A stretch of DNA of 19,687 nucleotides from Actinomortierella ambigua (lineage: Eukaryota; Mortierellomycota; Mortierellomycetes; Mortierellales; Mortierellaceae), in contig JAAAJB010000514.1 of the NCBI GenBank assembly GCA_016098155.1, positions 1 to 19,687 on the forward strand, given 5' to 3'. A program made the translations under genes and the position numbers. Below, piece after piece: positions 1 to 10,593 of the stretch. The notes beneath the pieces were generated by a model that did no database searches, was not told the DNA's origin, and saw nothing but the letters and a program-made list of their open reading frames with translations. The first letter of the stretch is position 1. Every line of letters starts with the position of its first letter.

Positions 1-2
1 AG

Positions 3-200
3 GACTACTCTCACCTCAAGTACACAATCTTCATGCACTTGACGCCGGCACACTTTGCTGGCTCTATTCCAGCACCCTTGCAGCGAGAAGCGGAGGCTGA
101 GGTTCGGCAGTTTAGCAGGCAATATTCGAGTTTTTATCAAGATACGCATCGGGAGAGGCATCTTACAATTTATGGGCAGGATCAAGTGGGCTATGAATAA
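3..200 (+). CDS. 3' end of an unidentified gene (partial)
   Basis: An open frame runs from the window edge to a TAA at 198-200 and gives 65 residues ending in GYE. The stretch is hydrophilic, rich in Glu, Arg and Gln, with a hydrophobic start around IFMHL, and it reads more like protein than the other two frames. An internal ATG lies at 33, but the frame is open to the edge, so the start is probably outside the window or in an upstream exon. I do not recognise the family. A 3' UTR or an intron could follow: GTA donors are present at 217 and 320, but no spliced continuation is convincing. It may belong to the same broken locus as 373-960. Confidence 0.3.
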   Translation, partial: DYSHLKYTIFMHLTPAHFAGSIPAPLQREAEAEVRQFSRQYSSFYQDTHRERHLTIYGQDQVGYE

Positions 201-372
201 TGAAGTAACCATGGAGGTATCAGTGACTCTCCATCGGCGAGATGCGGAATCCCTAGGCAAACGCCAGTCTCGACTCGCAAAATGCCTGTGCGTACACTAG
301 ACATACTAAGCCGTCCAAAGTATTGATTTCATTTCTAATTATGTACTCTTCATCTCTATTGCACTATTACAG

Positions 373-960
373 AGAAGAAAGACAGGATAAAGAAGGCCAT
401 TCGCCAAGAAAATCTCACTCTTTCTACATTATCTTGCATACTATTCGAGTCCAATGATGGCGATGTTGCCCAATGGGCAGTCCGAGTCGCATGACCAAAG
501 CTTGGAGGATGAAGATGCGAAGGTGCACGTGGGATGCAGCTTTTTTTTTTTTTTTTTTTAGTAGCGCTATCGACGTTGTGGTCAATGTACTCGACGAGAT
601 TTGTTGCGCTGCAAAAAAAGTGATAGCCTCGAGGGGTTGCGTATCGGTTTTCGTTTTGCACAGTAACACAGAGAGCACTTTAATGCCTGGCTTTATCGAC
701 GAGTATGCCGATCAGGCGACCTGTCTCATACAGTTGTTGAAAGGCGTACTCGAAAAAAAAGGGAGCGAAAAGGCAAGGTCAAGCGATCGAGTGAGGACAT
801 GGACAAGGGCGACGGCGAGGTAGCCGAGAAGAGTGAGGTGGAGGAGTATATCGTTATGGTAGAAGATATCCAGGATATGGATAATGCACCCGCTTTTGGG
901 CTCCATAAGAGTTCTGACGCCGTTCGCGGCGGCATAACTGTGATGCTCCGAGGGTGTTGA
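373..960 (+). pseudogene. Eroded or frame-broken coding tract, helical-repeat-like
   Basis: Three consecutive stretches look like coding sequence but lie in different frames. Frame of 375-494 gives about 39 residues (KKDRIKKAIRQENLTL onward) ending at TGA 492-494. Frame of 563-823 gives SAIDVVVNVLDEICCAAKK and onward. Frame of about 753-960 gives an acidic tail (KRSSEDMDKGDGEVAEKSE) ending at TGA 958-960. The breaks coincide with a T19 run (541-559) and an A8 run (753-760). TTACAG at 367-372 and TTTAG at 557-561 resemble acceptors, but no GTA donor joins the frames. The alternating hydrophobic pattern recalls armadillo-type helical repeats, which is only an impression. It could be a pseudogene, a gene with homopolymer sequencing errors, or a gene with unusual introns. 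Confidence 0.3.
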
Positions 961-1366
961 ATAGTGTTCTACTGCTGTTGCTGATGGACGCGTGTGTGGA
1001 TAATAAAAGCGTGCTAGAAATGTACTTTTCTATCTACTTGTCATGGCTTTTGCCTTCGGTATGGTAAGGTAGCTACAGAGGCGAGTGAGGGAGAGAGAAT
1101 GGGGGATGATGGAGGAGGAGATGGGGCGTGACATGGGCACGACATGTTGGAGAAGAGAGGGGAGAAGAGAGCAAAACCCACCTTCCATATAAGGCTATTT
1201 GGGACGAAGGGAGCTTCCTTGGTGAGGGTTGGATAACCTAAAGCCCCCCCCTCTGGAGGAAGCGGTGGCTGGGTATCACAGCTTCTGAAACGATTTGGTG
1301 GCGCACATTGCACGTTACGCAGAGAGATGTCATCTCTGCGTGTTCTCTTTCATACAAGCTGATCTC
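961..1366. promoter_or_regulatory. Intergenic region upstream of the methyltransferase gene
   Basis: There is no convincing gene here. It contains a purine-rich stretch (about 1080-1180, GAGGGAGAGAGAA-like) and a C-rich run near 1243-1252. The frame of the next gene is open upstream to 1295 but has no ATG before 1367, so this should be promoter plus 5' UTR. No clear TATA box was identified. Confidence 0.35.
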
Positions 1367-2975
1367 ATGGAACCAAGGAAACGCTCACAGGATCTGCTAC
1401 AGGAAGACAATGAAATCACCAAACGCAGAGCAACCAATGCCACGGCCAGTACTTCTGGAACTCTCGTACCACGTTCAGTAACAAGTCTGGTTCCGCGGCA
1501 AACTCTTGGCAGGAAGAAAAATGTTGCGGTTGACCGCAAAAACCGAAAAGTTCCAGCGGCGTTCCAAGTGTTGCCAAGTATCAAGACTGTGAATCTCCAC
1601 GGTGACAACGACAGAGCTGGCAGCGCGGAGCAGCAAGCTGCCCCCCAATCGTGCTCCACGACACATGGAGGCAAACTCAGCACAAACGACAACCAGGGTG
1701 GTTGGCCTCAGTCCGCGCCAAACAGGAAACGGCACCAGCAGCAATGGAGCGACTCCGATCATGTTGAAAAGCAGCACAAACCTCATTTGGATCAGTCTCT
1801 GCCGCCAGCAGACGATGACAGTCAGCATCTCTCCCTTTCGTCCAACATCCTCAACGTTCCAGTCCATCAATTGAAAGACTATGTCCCCCGGCCAAAGCAC
1901 CATACAGTGACGCGAGTCAAGAAAAACAACCAAAAGGAGGTCGGTTATCCATATGGCAACTATCCGAGGTACTATGAAGGTCGAGTACGGGGCGTGATGG
2001 GCGCAGCAAGCAAGAGCAAGCAGCAGGCCAAGGTGCGATGTCCCACAGACTTGCTTCTTTTCCAGAAGGAATCGCCGACGACCTCAGCGCCATCCTTGCC
2101 ATCACCATCAGCATTAATGTCTTCGTCGTCGACGACAGCACCAGCACAGACAGCACGCGAGCGTTATCGTGATCATGCCAAGATGGTGGATGGACGACTC
2201 GAGTTTCTTGAGCCTCAATGGTTCCGGTTTAAGCGTGTACTTGACATTGGATGCAACTCTGGATTGCTCACTCTCTTTATTGGTATGACTAGGTTTTTTT
2301 TCTCTCACTTGAGAACCGAGATGGAGTAGCATGGGTTTAATTTTCCATGGCACAAATGTACCTAACGCGCATTCTTTTTTTTTCGCGTGGCTTCTTTTAG
2401 GCCTACATTACCAACCCGTGCGGATACAAGGAGTGGACATCGATTCAGCATTAATTCAGCAGGCAACAAAATTCACTCTCAAGACGTACTCCAAACTGGC
2501 ACCTCAGGCCTATCCAAGCCCCAGAACATGGAGTGGCGAGCGAGCACTCAGCTACACTGATTACCTGAAACACTCCATTCCCTTGACACCTCCAAACAAT
2601 TCAACATCTGCTGCAGAAGATGGCTCGGAGGCGACTCGAGAGAGTAAGGACACAGGCGACCTCTTGAGCAATCTCAATACGTTCCCATACTATGAAGACT
2701 ACTTCCCAAAATCAATGGGCGTCATGCACGGATATCTACCCATACCAGCAAAGACGGACGAGTCCAAATACGTCTTCCCACACAACATGGAATTTCGCGT
2801 TACAGATTGGGCTGCCGAGGACGAAGAGAGTGAGGATAACGAGGGCAACGAGGATGCCGAGGACGGTCTCTGGGATGTCATTCTTGGGTAAGTTTTGGCC
2901 CACGCAAAGGACTGAATTTGCTCCGATGGATCTTTTGAGTTTTCCGAAAAGTGAGAATTTGTTTCTTAACACATC

Positions 2976-3008
<33 letters not shown>

Positions 3009-3366
3009 ACCGCACACGCACACATACTCTCTCTTTCTCCTTTCTCAACAAAACAGCTTCTCGCTCACAAAATGGATTCATCTTCACCACGGCGACGAAG
3101 GCATCAAGCGGTTCTTCCACAAGGTGTATCGGTCACTCGCTCCGGGAGGGATCTTCTTGCTAGAGCCGCAAAAGTTTTCCACATACAACAAACGCGCCAA
3201 GCTGATTCCAGAGATGTATACGACATATTCAAGTATTCGATTCAAGCCAGATCAATTTGAACAGTTTCTGTTGGAGGAGGTTGGCTTCCGGCGGGCGGTG
3301 CATTTGGGGCGTCTTGAGAGCAAAGCAAAAAACCTGAATCGTCCGATTGTGATGTATTGTAAGTGA
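1367..3366 (+). CDS. bmc1: Bin3/MePCE-type RNA 5'-monomethylphosphate capping methyltransferase
   Basis: Three exons, 1367-2282, 2401-2887 and 3057-3366, give 570 residues. Introns start GTATGA and GTAAGT and end TTTTAG and AAACAG. ATG 1367 is the only in-frame ATG near the 5' end. The BCDIN3-family marks are clear: YGNYPRYYEG (196-205), SAM motif I DIGCNSGLLTL (293-303), VDID (317-320), SLTKWIHL (470-477), HGDEGIKRFF (479-488) and PGGIFLLEPQ (497-506). The family methylates the gamma-phosphate of RNA 5' ends: human MePCE on 7SK, S. pombe Bmc1 with telomerase RNA and U6. The first 190 residues are basic, Ser/Gln-rich and probably disordered. An acidic insert (Glu/Asp-rich, just before the second intron) interrupts the Rossmann fold. 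The target RNA cannot be read from the sequence. The gene converges on the - strand helicase. Confidence 0.93.
2985..3008 (+). repeat. T24 homopolymer in intron 2 of the methyltransferase gene
   Basis: An uninterrupted run of 24 T lies in the 169-nt intron 2888-3056, about 48 nt upstream of the AAACAG acceptor. A second pyrimidine stretch follows it. It probably acts as part of an extended polypyrimidine tract and is a likely site of length error or polymorphism. Confidence 0.8.
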
Positions 3367-3380
3367 GACTTGCTTCCCGC

Positions 3381-3386
3381 AATAAA
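3381..3386 (+). terminator. Poly(A) signal of the methyltransferase gene
   Basis: AATAAA lies 15 nt after the TGA at 3364-3366. This implies a very short 3' UTR. The opposing gene's own AATAAA lies only 30 nt further on, on the other strand. Confidence 0.6.
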
Positions 3387-3415
3387 ACATCGAACATTAT
3401 CTCCAAAACGGCAAG

Positions 3416-3421
3416 TTTATT
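3416..3421 (-). terminator. Poly(A) signal of the - strand ZNFX1-like gene
   Basis: The - strand reads AATAAA here, 173 nt past the inferred stop at 3594-3596. If used, cleavage 10-30 nt downstream would fall near 3386-3406, at or within the 3' end of the convergent methyltransferase transcript. Confidence 0.55.
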
Positions 3422-3593
3422 CCCCCTCCTCCCTCTCCTCCGAGCGAGGTCTCCCAAGAGCGAGCTTTGCGAGACTCTTCAACTTTTTTTTCTTACTTCC
3501 CCCCTACCCCTTCCGCTGCATCGCTATATCAAGAGGGGAGAGGTGGTGAACGAGTTTTTTTTTCTTCCTACTGCGACCAACAAAAAAAGACCT

Positions 3594-3674
3594 TCAAGGC
3601 TTGGCATGATTTTGTACAAAGGGCGCATGGCATTCGACGCAGGTAGAGTCTGTACCTTGTCCACTGGTCACATT
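3594..3674 (-). other. Inferred last exon of copy A (second half of RZ finger)
   Basis: After the donor at 3824-3823 (GTAAGA) the expected continuation of the RZ finger is found 150 nt on, after GATAG, as a 26-residue exon containing STCVECHAPF and QNH. This aligns with STCPECGERI in copy B and restores the CxxC pair. The phase (0) matches copy B. The branch-like TTCTAAC lies about 60 nt upstream of the acceptor. Another acceptor, CCAG next to that TTCTAAC, would add an unrelated short tail without CxxC. Confidence 0.55.
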
Positions 3675-6600
3675 CTATCAAGATGGTTTACCCCCCAACC
3701 CATCCCAAGAAATGAAGAGAAGTACTGGTTAGAATGATCCTTGACCCACTCGGAAAAGTCTTCTTTTGAAGTGTGAGGGGAAAAAAAAATGGGATAGAGC
3801 AAGAGGGGGGGAAGGGAGTCTTACCGGATGCCCATTGGTACAACAGTACCAAAGATCCGAGGGCAGCATTTCTCGAGGCAGAATACGGACAAGATCGAAT
3901 TTCTCGGGCGGAAGGATGATGGTGTCGTCTATGCCCATGGCAACATTGACCGCCGTCTCCAACTGTTCCTCGATAGCGCGCGCCTTGTTCAGACAGGCCT
4001 GGCGCACGTTCTCGTTGCCAGTCTGCTCCTCTGGGAACGCGGTGTCCTGGATCGCCTGGAGCAAGGCAGCACATGGCCGCATCACTTGCTCCTGGATCAG
4101 GATATGACGATTCAAGTATAGGCGGCCGTTGTTGTTCTTGTTGTTGCTGCTGCTGCTGTCGTCATTGTCATTGTCGTTGCTCGTGCCACCACTACCTTCG
4201 TTGCCCAAGAACGGCTGGCGACCGATCCACATCAAACGCATACTGCGGAGGAACATGGCGCTGGTCTCGGCACACAGCTTCAGCTTTGGGTAGACACCCT
4301 GGATGGCGGCCTTGCGAAGAACCTCGACGTGCGCTAGGCAGCACTCCAGGAGATCGTCGATGAACCAGTACCAGCCCGTGGTGGTGGGATTGCCACCGGT
4401 CTTGTCCATGGCGTGCAGCGCTGCGTGGAGAATCAGCTGGAGCACATTGGAACGCCCTTGGATGGCACGCACGTACGAGGATCCGGTCTGCCCATCGGGA
4501 GACAGGAAACACTCGCGTGCGCAGTCGTCGATCAAGCGCTGGGTTTCGGCGGTGGCAGTGGTGGTGGCAGCGGTGTCTTGGTCGGATTCAGGCTGTTTCT
4601 TGGTGACGGTATCCTCGCTGTTCTGGACATCTACATTCTCGGTGGTGGATGTTTTAGAGGAGACAGCAGTATTGCTCTCGCGGACCTTGGCGACCAAGGC
4701 TTTGTACAGGGGGAGCGCCGGTGAGCGTGCTGTGCGTTCTCGGATTTCATCATAGCGCTTTAGAACCTTCAAGGCGGTCGCGATAAACTCTGTCCACGCC
4801 TTTTCTTGCTCTGGCGGAATGTCGTATGACACGAACAGCGAGGCGACGTCGCTGTTGGGCAACAGGTCTCCCTCATCATCGAAGCGACCTAGCCCGTGGG
4901 TTCTTTTCTTCTTCTTCGTCGTCGTCTTCTTCTCGCTTGGTGCTGTCGCCGTCGGACTGGGCTCCTGCGGCTTGGAGAGCTTGATGAGGAAGGTCCGCAA
5001 ATCTTTTGCCATGTTGTCTCTAGCCTCGACAAATTTGGCATCGGCTTCCATGAGCTTTTTGTTCTGCTTCATCTCATGTTTCCGGAGGCTGGAGAACAGA
5101 TGGCTGTGCTTGATCCGACGGCCATAGCGCTGGACTTCAAAGATGGGGGAAGCACAGACAGGACAGCGGGATACGGGTACCTCGAGACTGGGCAAGGGCT
5201 TGACCGAGACGAAGCGGGTGGCGCCAAGGGTCACCCCGCTACCTTCCCGGTGCTGGTAGTAGTCATCCATCTTTAGGTGGCAATCAAGCGACGTGATGGT
5301 CTGCGCATGCCCACAGGAGAGCACGACAAGAGGGTCAAGGCTCACATCGATCTCGCCCAACAGCACCCGCGAATTCAAGTCGACGACCATCTCCATGATT
5401 CTAGGATCGCTCTTGCACTCGACACAAAACTTTTGGGGAGGACATGTCTCGCCACAGACAGAGGGGCACTGGTGACCGCACGACAAAGTCTTGCCACAGC
5501 GCAAATTGCAAGGCAGTCTTGTGCAAGGGACACCACATGGCTTTGCACAGGCGCCTTGGTGCGGGCATGACCAAGTACATGGCTCACAGCAGACGACACT
5601 GCAGAGACTTTCGCATCCATGTCGACACGCTTCATGCGGGCACGTGAAGAGACAAAGACGCTTGCAAGGTAGACATTCGCTACCAAAGTGGCAGTCGGCT
5701 TTGCAGATATGGCCGCAACGGAGCTGTCGACCGCACTTCTCCTTGCAAGAGCCATGGACCGTGCGCTCTACCAGCTCGTCGGGAGAAGGCGTCGTTTGCT
5801 GACCAGCAATGGTGAGCGACTCGGACTGGCATTCGTGGCATTGCCTTTTGCAAGCATGTCCACATGCAAGAACGGTGCTGCATGCCTTGGCACACTTCAA
5901 AGTGTTGACATCCTTGAAACATTCAATGGTTTGGACATGCTCGCAGTGCCCGAGTTGGCGGACGATCTTTTCCTTGCATCGAGCCTTGGATGGATCCTTG
6001 ACGTGGAAGCAGTAGGCCTTTGCCAGAATATGGCCGCAGGCGAGCTCGAGCTCTTGCATGGGCTCGGTGCAGTCACCACATTCTTGACCGCAGAGCTTGC
6101 GGCACATATGGTTGCAGTCGGCGTGCATGCGAAGGCATGGTTCGTCACACTTGTACTTTTGGTGGTTAATGTCGTCCGAGTGACACATCTTCTTGCAGCG
6201 GTGGTCGCAGCTCAGCACTTGATCACATGGGAGGGTACAACCCCCGCCAGGAGCGTGCGTCTCAAAGTCGTCGGGCATGCAAGCCAGAAACTCGGTCTCT
6301 GGATGGTTGCGGCAGCGAAGAGGGAAGCCGTCGCCTATGCGGCTGGTCTGTTCCATCTCAGCAACGACATTTGGCCAGAGACCGTTCTTCGACTGATCCA
6401 TCAGACGTGCGTTGCCGATGAGGTACATCCCGTGACGGGCGCGCGATAGGAGAACATTGGTGCGATTTGGAGATTTGAGGAAGCCGATGGTGGATAGCGA
6501 CCCACGTTGGTCCTCTCGAGTGTCACTCCGTACGAGGGAGATGATAATGATATCAGCCTCCTCACCCTGGATGTAAAACGGAATGCAAAATAAAAATAGG

Positions 6601-9600
6601 GGTGTATTTGTTGAGTGAATGACAGCTGTGTACGAGAGATACGTGGCGGACAACAATTTTAGCTCTTCTTACCTGATAGTTGTCAATGGTCCGAATCGTC
6701 AGCGAGCTATTATTGGCATTATTTGCCTTCGGTGCTGGCACACTTTCGAGATTATCGTCCATCATGGAATCCAACTGTTCCTGATCACGCTCATCAAGCA
6801 CTACCTGGAAGAGATTTTTAAGTTTGTCTCGAAGTCTCGACAGCTGTCCAAGGTATGGTGTGAGCACCGCAATATTCGACTGCTCGTATCCGTTCTTGAA
6901 AAGATGTTGTACAAGACTCTTCACCATCTCGGCCTCGAATGTGTTGGCATACGACTGAATGCCGTACTGGTCACGGCTATCTTCAGGGTGACGATGGTCC
7001 ATGAAAAACAGATTCGTCGCCATGCCAAACACATTGGGGTAGTCGAGCACTCTTTCGCCATCTTGCAAAGATGGATACAGTGTATGCCGGACAAGATTGC
7101 AGATCTCTGGCCTCATGCGTCGCTGGGTGGTGAGAAGGGACGATGGCACTTTAGCCGTGGTGACCAAGCGCTCAAACAGCGAGCGATCAAGATTGTACTG
7201 TCGACCCTGATACGAGTCTGAGGACAACTCATATGTCGCGATCTGTGGTCGCAGCTGTAAGTGGTCACCAATCAGGATCAAATGTTGTGTCGAGCCAGAT
7301 AAGGCGGCCAGAATGTGAGACTCGAGCACCTCTCCGGCCTCTTCACAGACGATGATTCGTGGTGACAATGCGGCGATGATAGAATGGAACTATTAGGAGT
7401 GCATGTTTCATGAAAGAGGTTGTTAGCTTGCATACTTTAGGATCTTCTGTTTTGTGTGCTACATTCACTACATTTAGAGGAGGAAGATGGGGGGTTGTTA
7501 CCTTCGCTGCACCATTCGTAGTCATGCCAATAACCTGAGCCTTGCGGAGAATGTTCCGTCGAATCTCGTCATGTGCCGAGTTCACAACGTTGGATAAACG
7601 TTGGATGATATCCAAAAGTGCTGCGTGGCGGGACTGAATCGCACCCTGAGTCTCTGCAATCCAAAAACCGCGCAGCCGATCGCGCTCCTGCTTGGACATT
7701 GTCCAAATGTCGGCATCGTGGAGGTCATCGAGAGGTCGGTCTGTATCGGGAATCTCATGAAGATCAGGTGAGTCTGAGGGTACGTCGTCGAGGTCGGCCA
7801 GTGCATTCTCGATTGCCCATTCATCCAACTCCATCTCCGCGGCCTGCTTCAGAACCTCAAGACGCAGCTGGGCAGCTTTTTTGTTGATTTTGTTCATCTT
7901 CTTCTGCTTACGCCGGTTCTCCTTCTCCATCTGTGCGAGATCGATGCTGGAGGACCATCGCTCGTAGTTCTGCTCGATCGTCGCATCATTCTCGTCCGAT
8001 TCACCATCGCCATCACCACTCTGGAGCTGTGAGTAATGTAGGTCGTTCTCCATCATGACAAACTTTAACAACTCGACCGGAGGTGGTTCATGTCGTCGGA
8101 GCTCCTTTTCAACCTCTTGCAGCTGATGGGATGCTCTATCCCACTCTTTGTAGGCCTTGGCTAGCTTCACCCGTACCGCAACAGGTTTCAGGAACACTTT
8201 CATGAGCTCATTCAGACCAAGCTGCTGGAGGGGCTTGGACTGGGAGCGCGAGCCGATGCGGACCACGTTATTGACGCCTTGATCCAACAGGTGCTCCAAG
8301 AACTGGTCCAAGGCGTGGTTGGTCACGCAGATACAGAGGATCGGGCCACATTTCATCTGGTCGGCATTGTGAAGAAGTACTCGCATGAGGTCCACTCCGA
8401 TCTTGGTCTTGCCTGTGCCAGGTGGTCTACATAGATTTTTCGTGATCAGAGCGGGATAGAATGAGTTAGTCTCGAACAAGTAGAATATATCAAACTCACC
8501 CTCTTGTGTCCAAATGAAAGTATCAATTACCCGCTAATGAGCGCAACCTCACGTCGGAGGGCATCGACCAGCGCCTGCGACTGTGTGTCGTCCAAATTAC
8601 TGTGAGTTCGGAGGGCTGTCACAGCCTGTTGGCACGATTCTGGGTCAAGAACATCCAGATGGAACGTAGCTGGAGGATTCAGAAGGACCGACAAATCAAA
8701 CTCGAAGCCGGGGGCTCGAGCATACATCGGAGGATCGACGACCGTAACGGCATCATCTGTTTTCTGGTCATCGGTAGGAGCGAGATACTTCCCGAACGGC
8801 ATCTCACCAGGCTCGCTTGTCTGTAAAGATTGTAGTACTGGTCGGTAAGCCTCGAAGAAGCTGTTCATGGACTGAACCATCAAGCACTCTTGGCCAGGAG
8901 TGCTGCTTAATTTTGCAGCCTTGACGAATCGATAAAAGTCCGTAGCACTTGTAAGGCTAACGTTGATAACTGCCCTTTCGTCGTTCTTGGCCATCTCACG
9001 ATCATCGCGAGCACTTATAATACCGAGGCACATCTGATACTTTTTCTCCTTGAACGGAAATGGAGTTGCATCGTCATCGTCGTCATCGGCCGGAAAGATG
9101 AAGCTAACCAGAGAGCCCTTCATTAAGCGCCTCTTGGATCGCTGCCAAAAGTCCTCGCGCTGGGATCTCGACTGGTTCTTGAGCATGGATGGCTGGTCAA
9201 AAGCAATCTTGATCGACCCTTGAAGGTGACGCAAAGTGTTGGTACCAAGAAATTCGACATTATCGTAGGCGTACACCGCTACATCTTGGCCCAAGATCTG
9301 GCGGAGCTCCTTTCGGCTCAGAGAGGATCCACGCCGATCAGGGCCTATGTTGCGCCATGCCTCTAGGAACACCGTGACACCCCTGCGTAGCTGGTCGATC
9401 ATGTCCTCGCGGTTGAGGCGGAAGTGAGTGTCTAAAAGTCTGGGCCAGCCCGGTGGAAGGTGATGTGGTGCACCTGGAACATCGTTGGAAGGGAGGAAGG
9501 GCGCCCTACTGCAGGTCAGTTCGTCTTGCGTCGGAATCACGCTAATGTCCTTGATGAACTCATGATCATTGTTATGCCGGGATCCATCCGCGGAAAGTGA

Positions 9601-10593
9601 GCCAGGTGGGTCATAATGCATCTTGAGGTAGATCATGTTGGCTTCATGGGTGCCACCCTGGGATGCGTCAATCTCCGCCGAGACACTGTTGGACGGAGCA
9701 GGGATGGAAATCATGGAACGTAGTCGTCGGCATTCACTCTCAAGGTTTTCTTTGAGGAAACTTGCCGTCTCCGAACCGTCGGCCTGCTTGATACACTCTG
9801 ACACTAGCCACTCGACCGCACCAATAGTGTCGACCATCTCGGTCTTGGCACCTTGGATGCGCTTGATGAGCTGGTAAATTAGGCGGATAACTGCCAGCAT
9901 CGCATGCTGGAGTGAAGGGGCTTGAAGGAGAGAAGGATTCTCTCGCAGCTGCCTGCCCATGGTGCTGGTGTCGTTCATAGAGCCTTTGTCGACCAGTGCC
10001 TTCATGCAAGGCAGTATTCCCTGGTCAATAAACTCGGACCGTGAACGGTAAACTTCGGCATAGATAAGTCCTGTCTCCTGAACCAGAGCGGACTGACAAA
10101 CATTCTCTCGAGTGAGAACGCCAATCAGGGGCAAGACGATGTACTGAAAAGAATAGTAGTCTTTATGGGTGCCTGCGTTGATGAACATTTTGTGTTGAAG
10201 AATCTCCCTCAAGCGTCGACGGCCGAGTTCCGAGGCCAGATCCAAAAGAAGGCCTGACATGTCGACAGAATGGTGATTGGAAAGGTTGACGAGAAGGGAG
10301 TGGATAAAGTTCCTTGTCTGTGCTTGGGTGCGAAAGCCCGTAAAATCGTCCTTTGTGAGGATCCATCGAGCAAGGTACTGCTGATCCTCGCTCAATGTGG
10401 GAGCTGGAAGTAGGTCGTCCGTCGATTCGCTTCCGATTTGAGCAGTGCTTGGTCGTTTAGCCGAGATCTCAGACTTGCTTTTATCTGGGATTTGCCCACC
10501 GCGACTGCGACCGTTGCCATTGTCACCGTCATGGGAAGCCCAAAGACCACTGTTACCTTTGGGCAAACCATTCCCACCCTCGTGATGGCTCAT
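3594..10593 (-). CDS. ZNFX1: ZNFX1-like NFX1-type zinc finger SF1 helicase, copy A
   Basis: Five exons on the - strand, 10593-8531, 8426-7502, 7389-6673, 6566-3825 and 3674-3594, give 2,175 residues. All donors begin GTA. The N-terminal helical region carries the family signature LDTHFRLNREDM (about 388). Helicase motifs: Walker A GPPGTGKT (688-695), EEAG (1012-1015), GDHLQLRPQ, TTQRRMRPE, NYQGEEADI (across exons 3 and 4) and LLSRARHGMYLIG. An NFX1-type Cys/His array covers about 1343-1620, then a RING-like cluster ending CPVC (about 1703), a Lys-rich NLS-like stretch (about 1780-1795) and an RZ-type finger with CTNGH and CVEC. The family binds RNA and acts in small-RNA silencing (Hrr1, ZNFX-1) and antiviral response (human ZNFX1). 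The last exon is the least certain: it is short and lacks the usual GxCG. Head-to-head with copy B. Confidence 0.92.
4128..4198 (+). repeat. Trinucleotide low-complexity tract coding an Asn/Ser/Asp insert in copy A
   Basis: Imperfect GTT/GCT/GTC triplets on the + strand encode on the - strand a run of Asn, Asp and Ser (about residues 2025-2049 of copy A). The matching place in copy B has a short ordinary loop. It looks like a replication-slippage expansion that kept the frame. Confidence 0.8.
7102..7233 (-). repeat. Near-identical patch 2, copy A side
   Basis: This 132-nt stretch, from TATGAGTTGTCC to GAGATC on the - strand, matches 15289-15420 of copy B with only two differences by eye, both synonymous third positions. 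Flanking sequence within the same exon differs at many third positions. Confidence 0.75.
8278..8814 (-). repeat. Near-identical patch 1, copy A side (includes intron 1)
   Basis: The 3' end of exon 1, all of intron 1 (8427-8530) and the start of exon 2 match copy B 13715-14250 far better than the rest of the genes. The first 100 nt of exon 2 are identical. Intron 1 has the same length (104 nt) in both copies and differs at about seven positions, five of them in its first 16 nt. Boundaries are approximate. Confidence 0.8.

Noticed and set aside
480..561. Intron joining the frames of the 373-960 tract at the T19 run
   Set aside because: The only suitable GT donors read GTCC or GTCG, unlike the GTA donors of every other intron here, and the phases do not match.
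1295..1366. Extended N-terminus of the methyltransferase from TTG at 1295
   Set aside because: There is no ATG in this extension; a fungal nuclear gene should start at the ATG at 1367.
3363..3737. 124-codon + strand ORF after the methyltransferase stop
   Set aside because: Low-complexity translation of 3' UTR and antisense of the last exon and intron of copy A; no motif.
5688..6449. 253-codon + strand ORF opposite the zinc-finger array of copy A
   Set aside because: It is antisense to a well-supported exon with conserved Cys/His spacing; regular Cys codons on one strand keep the other strand open.
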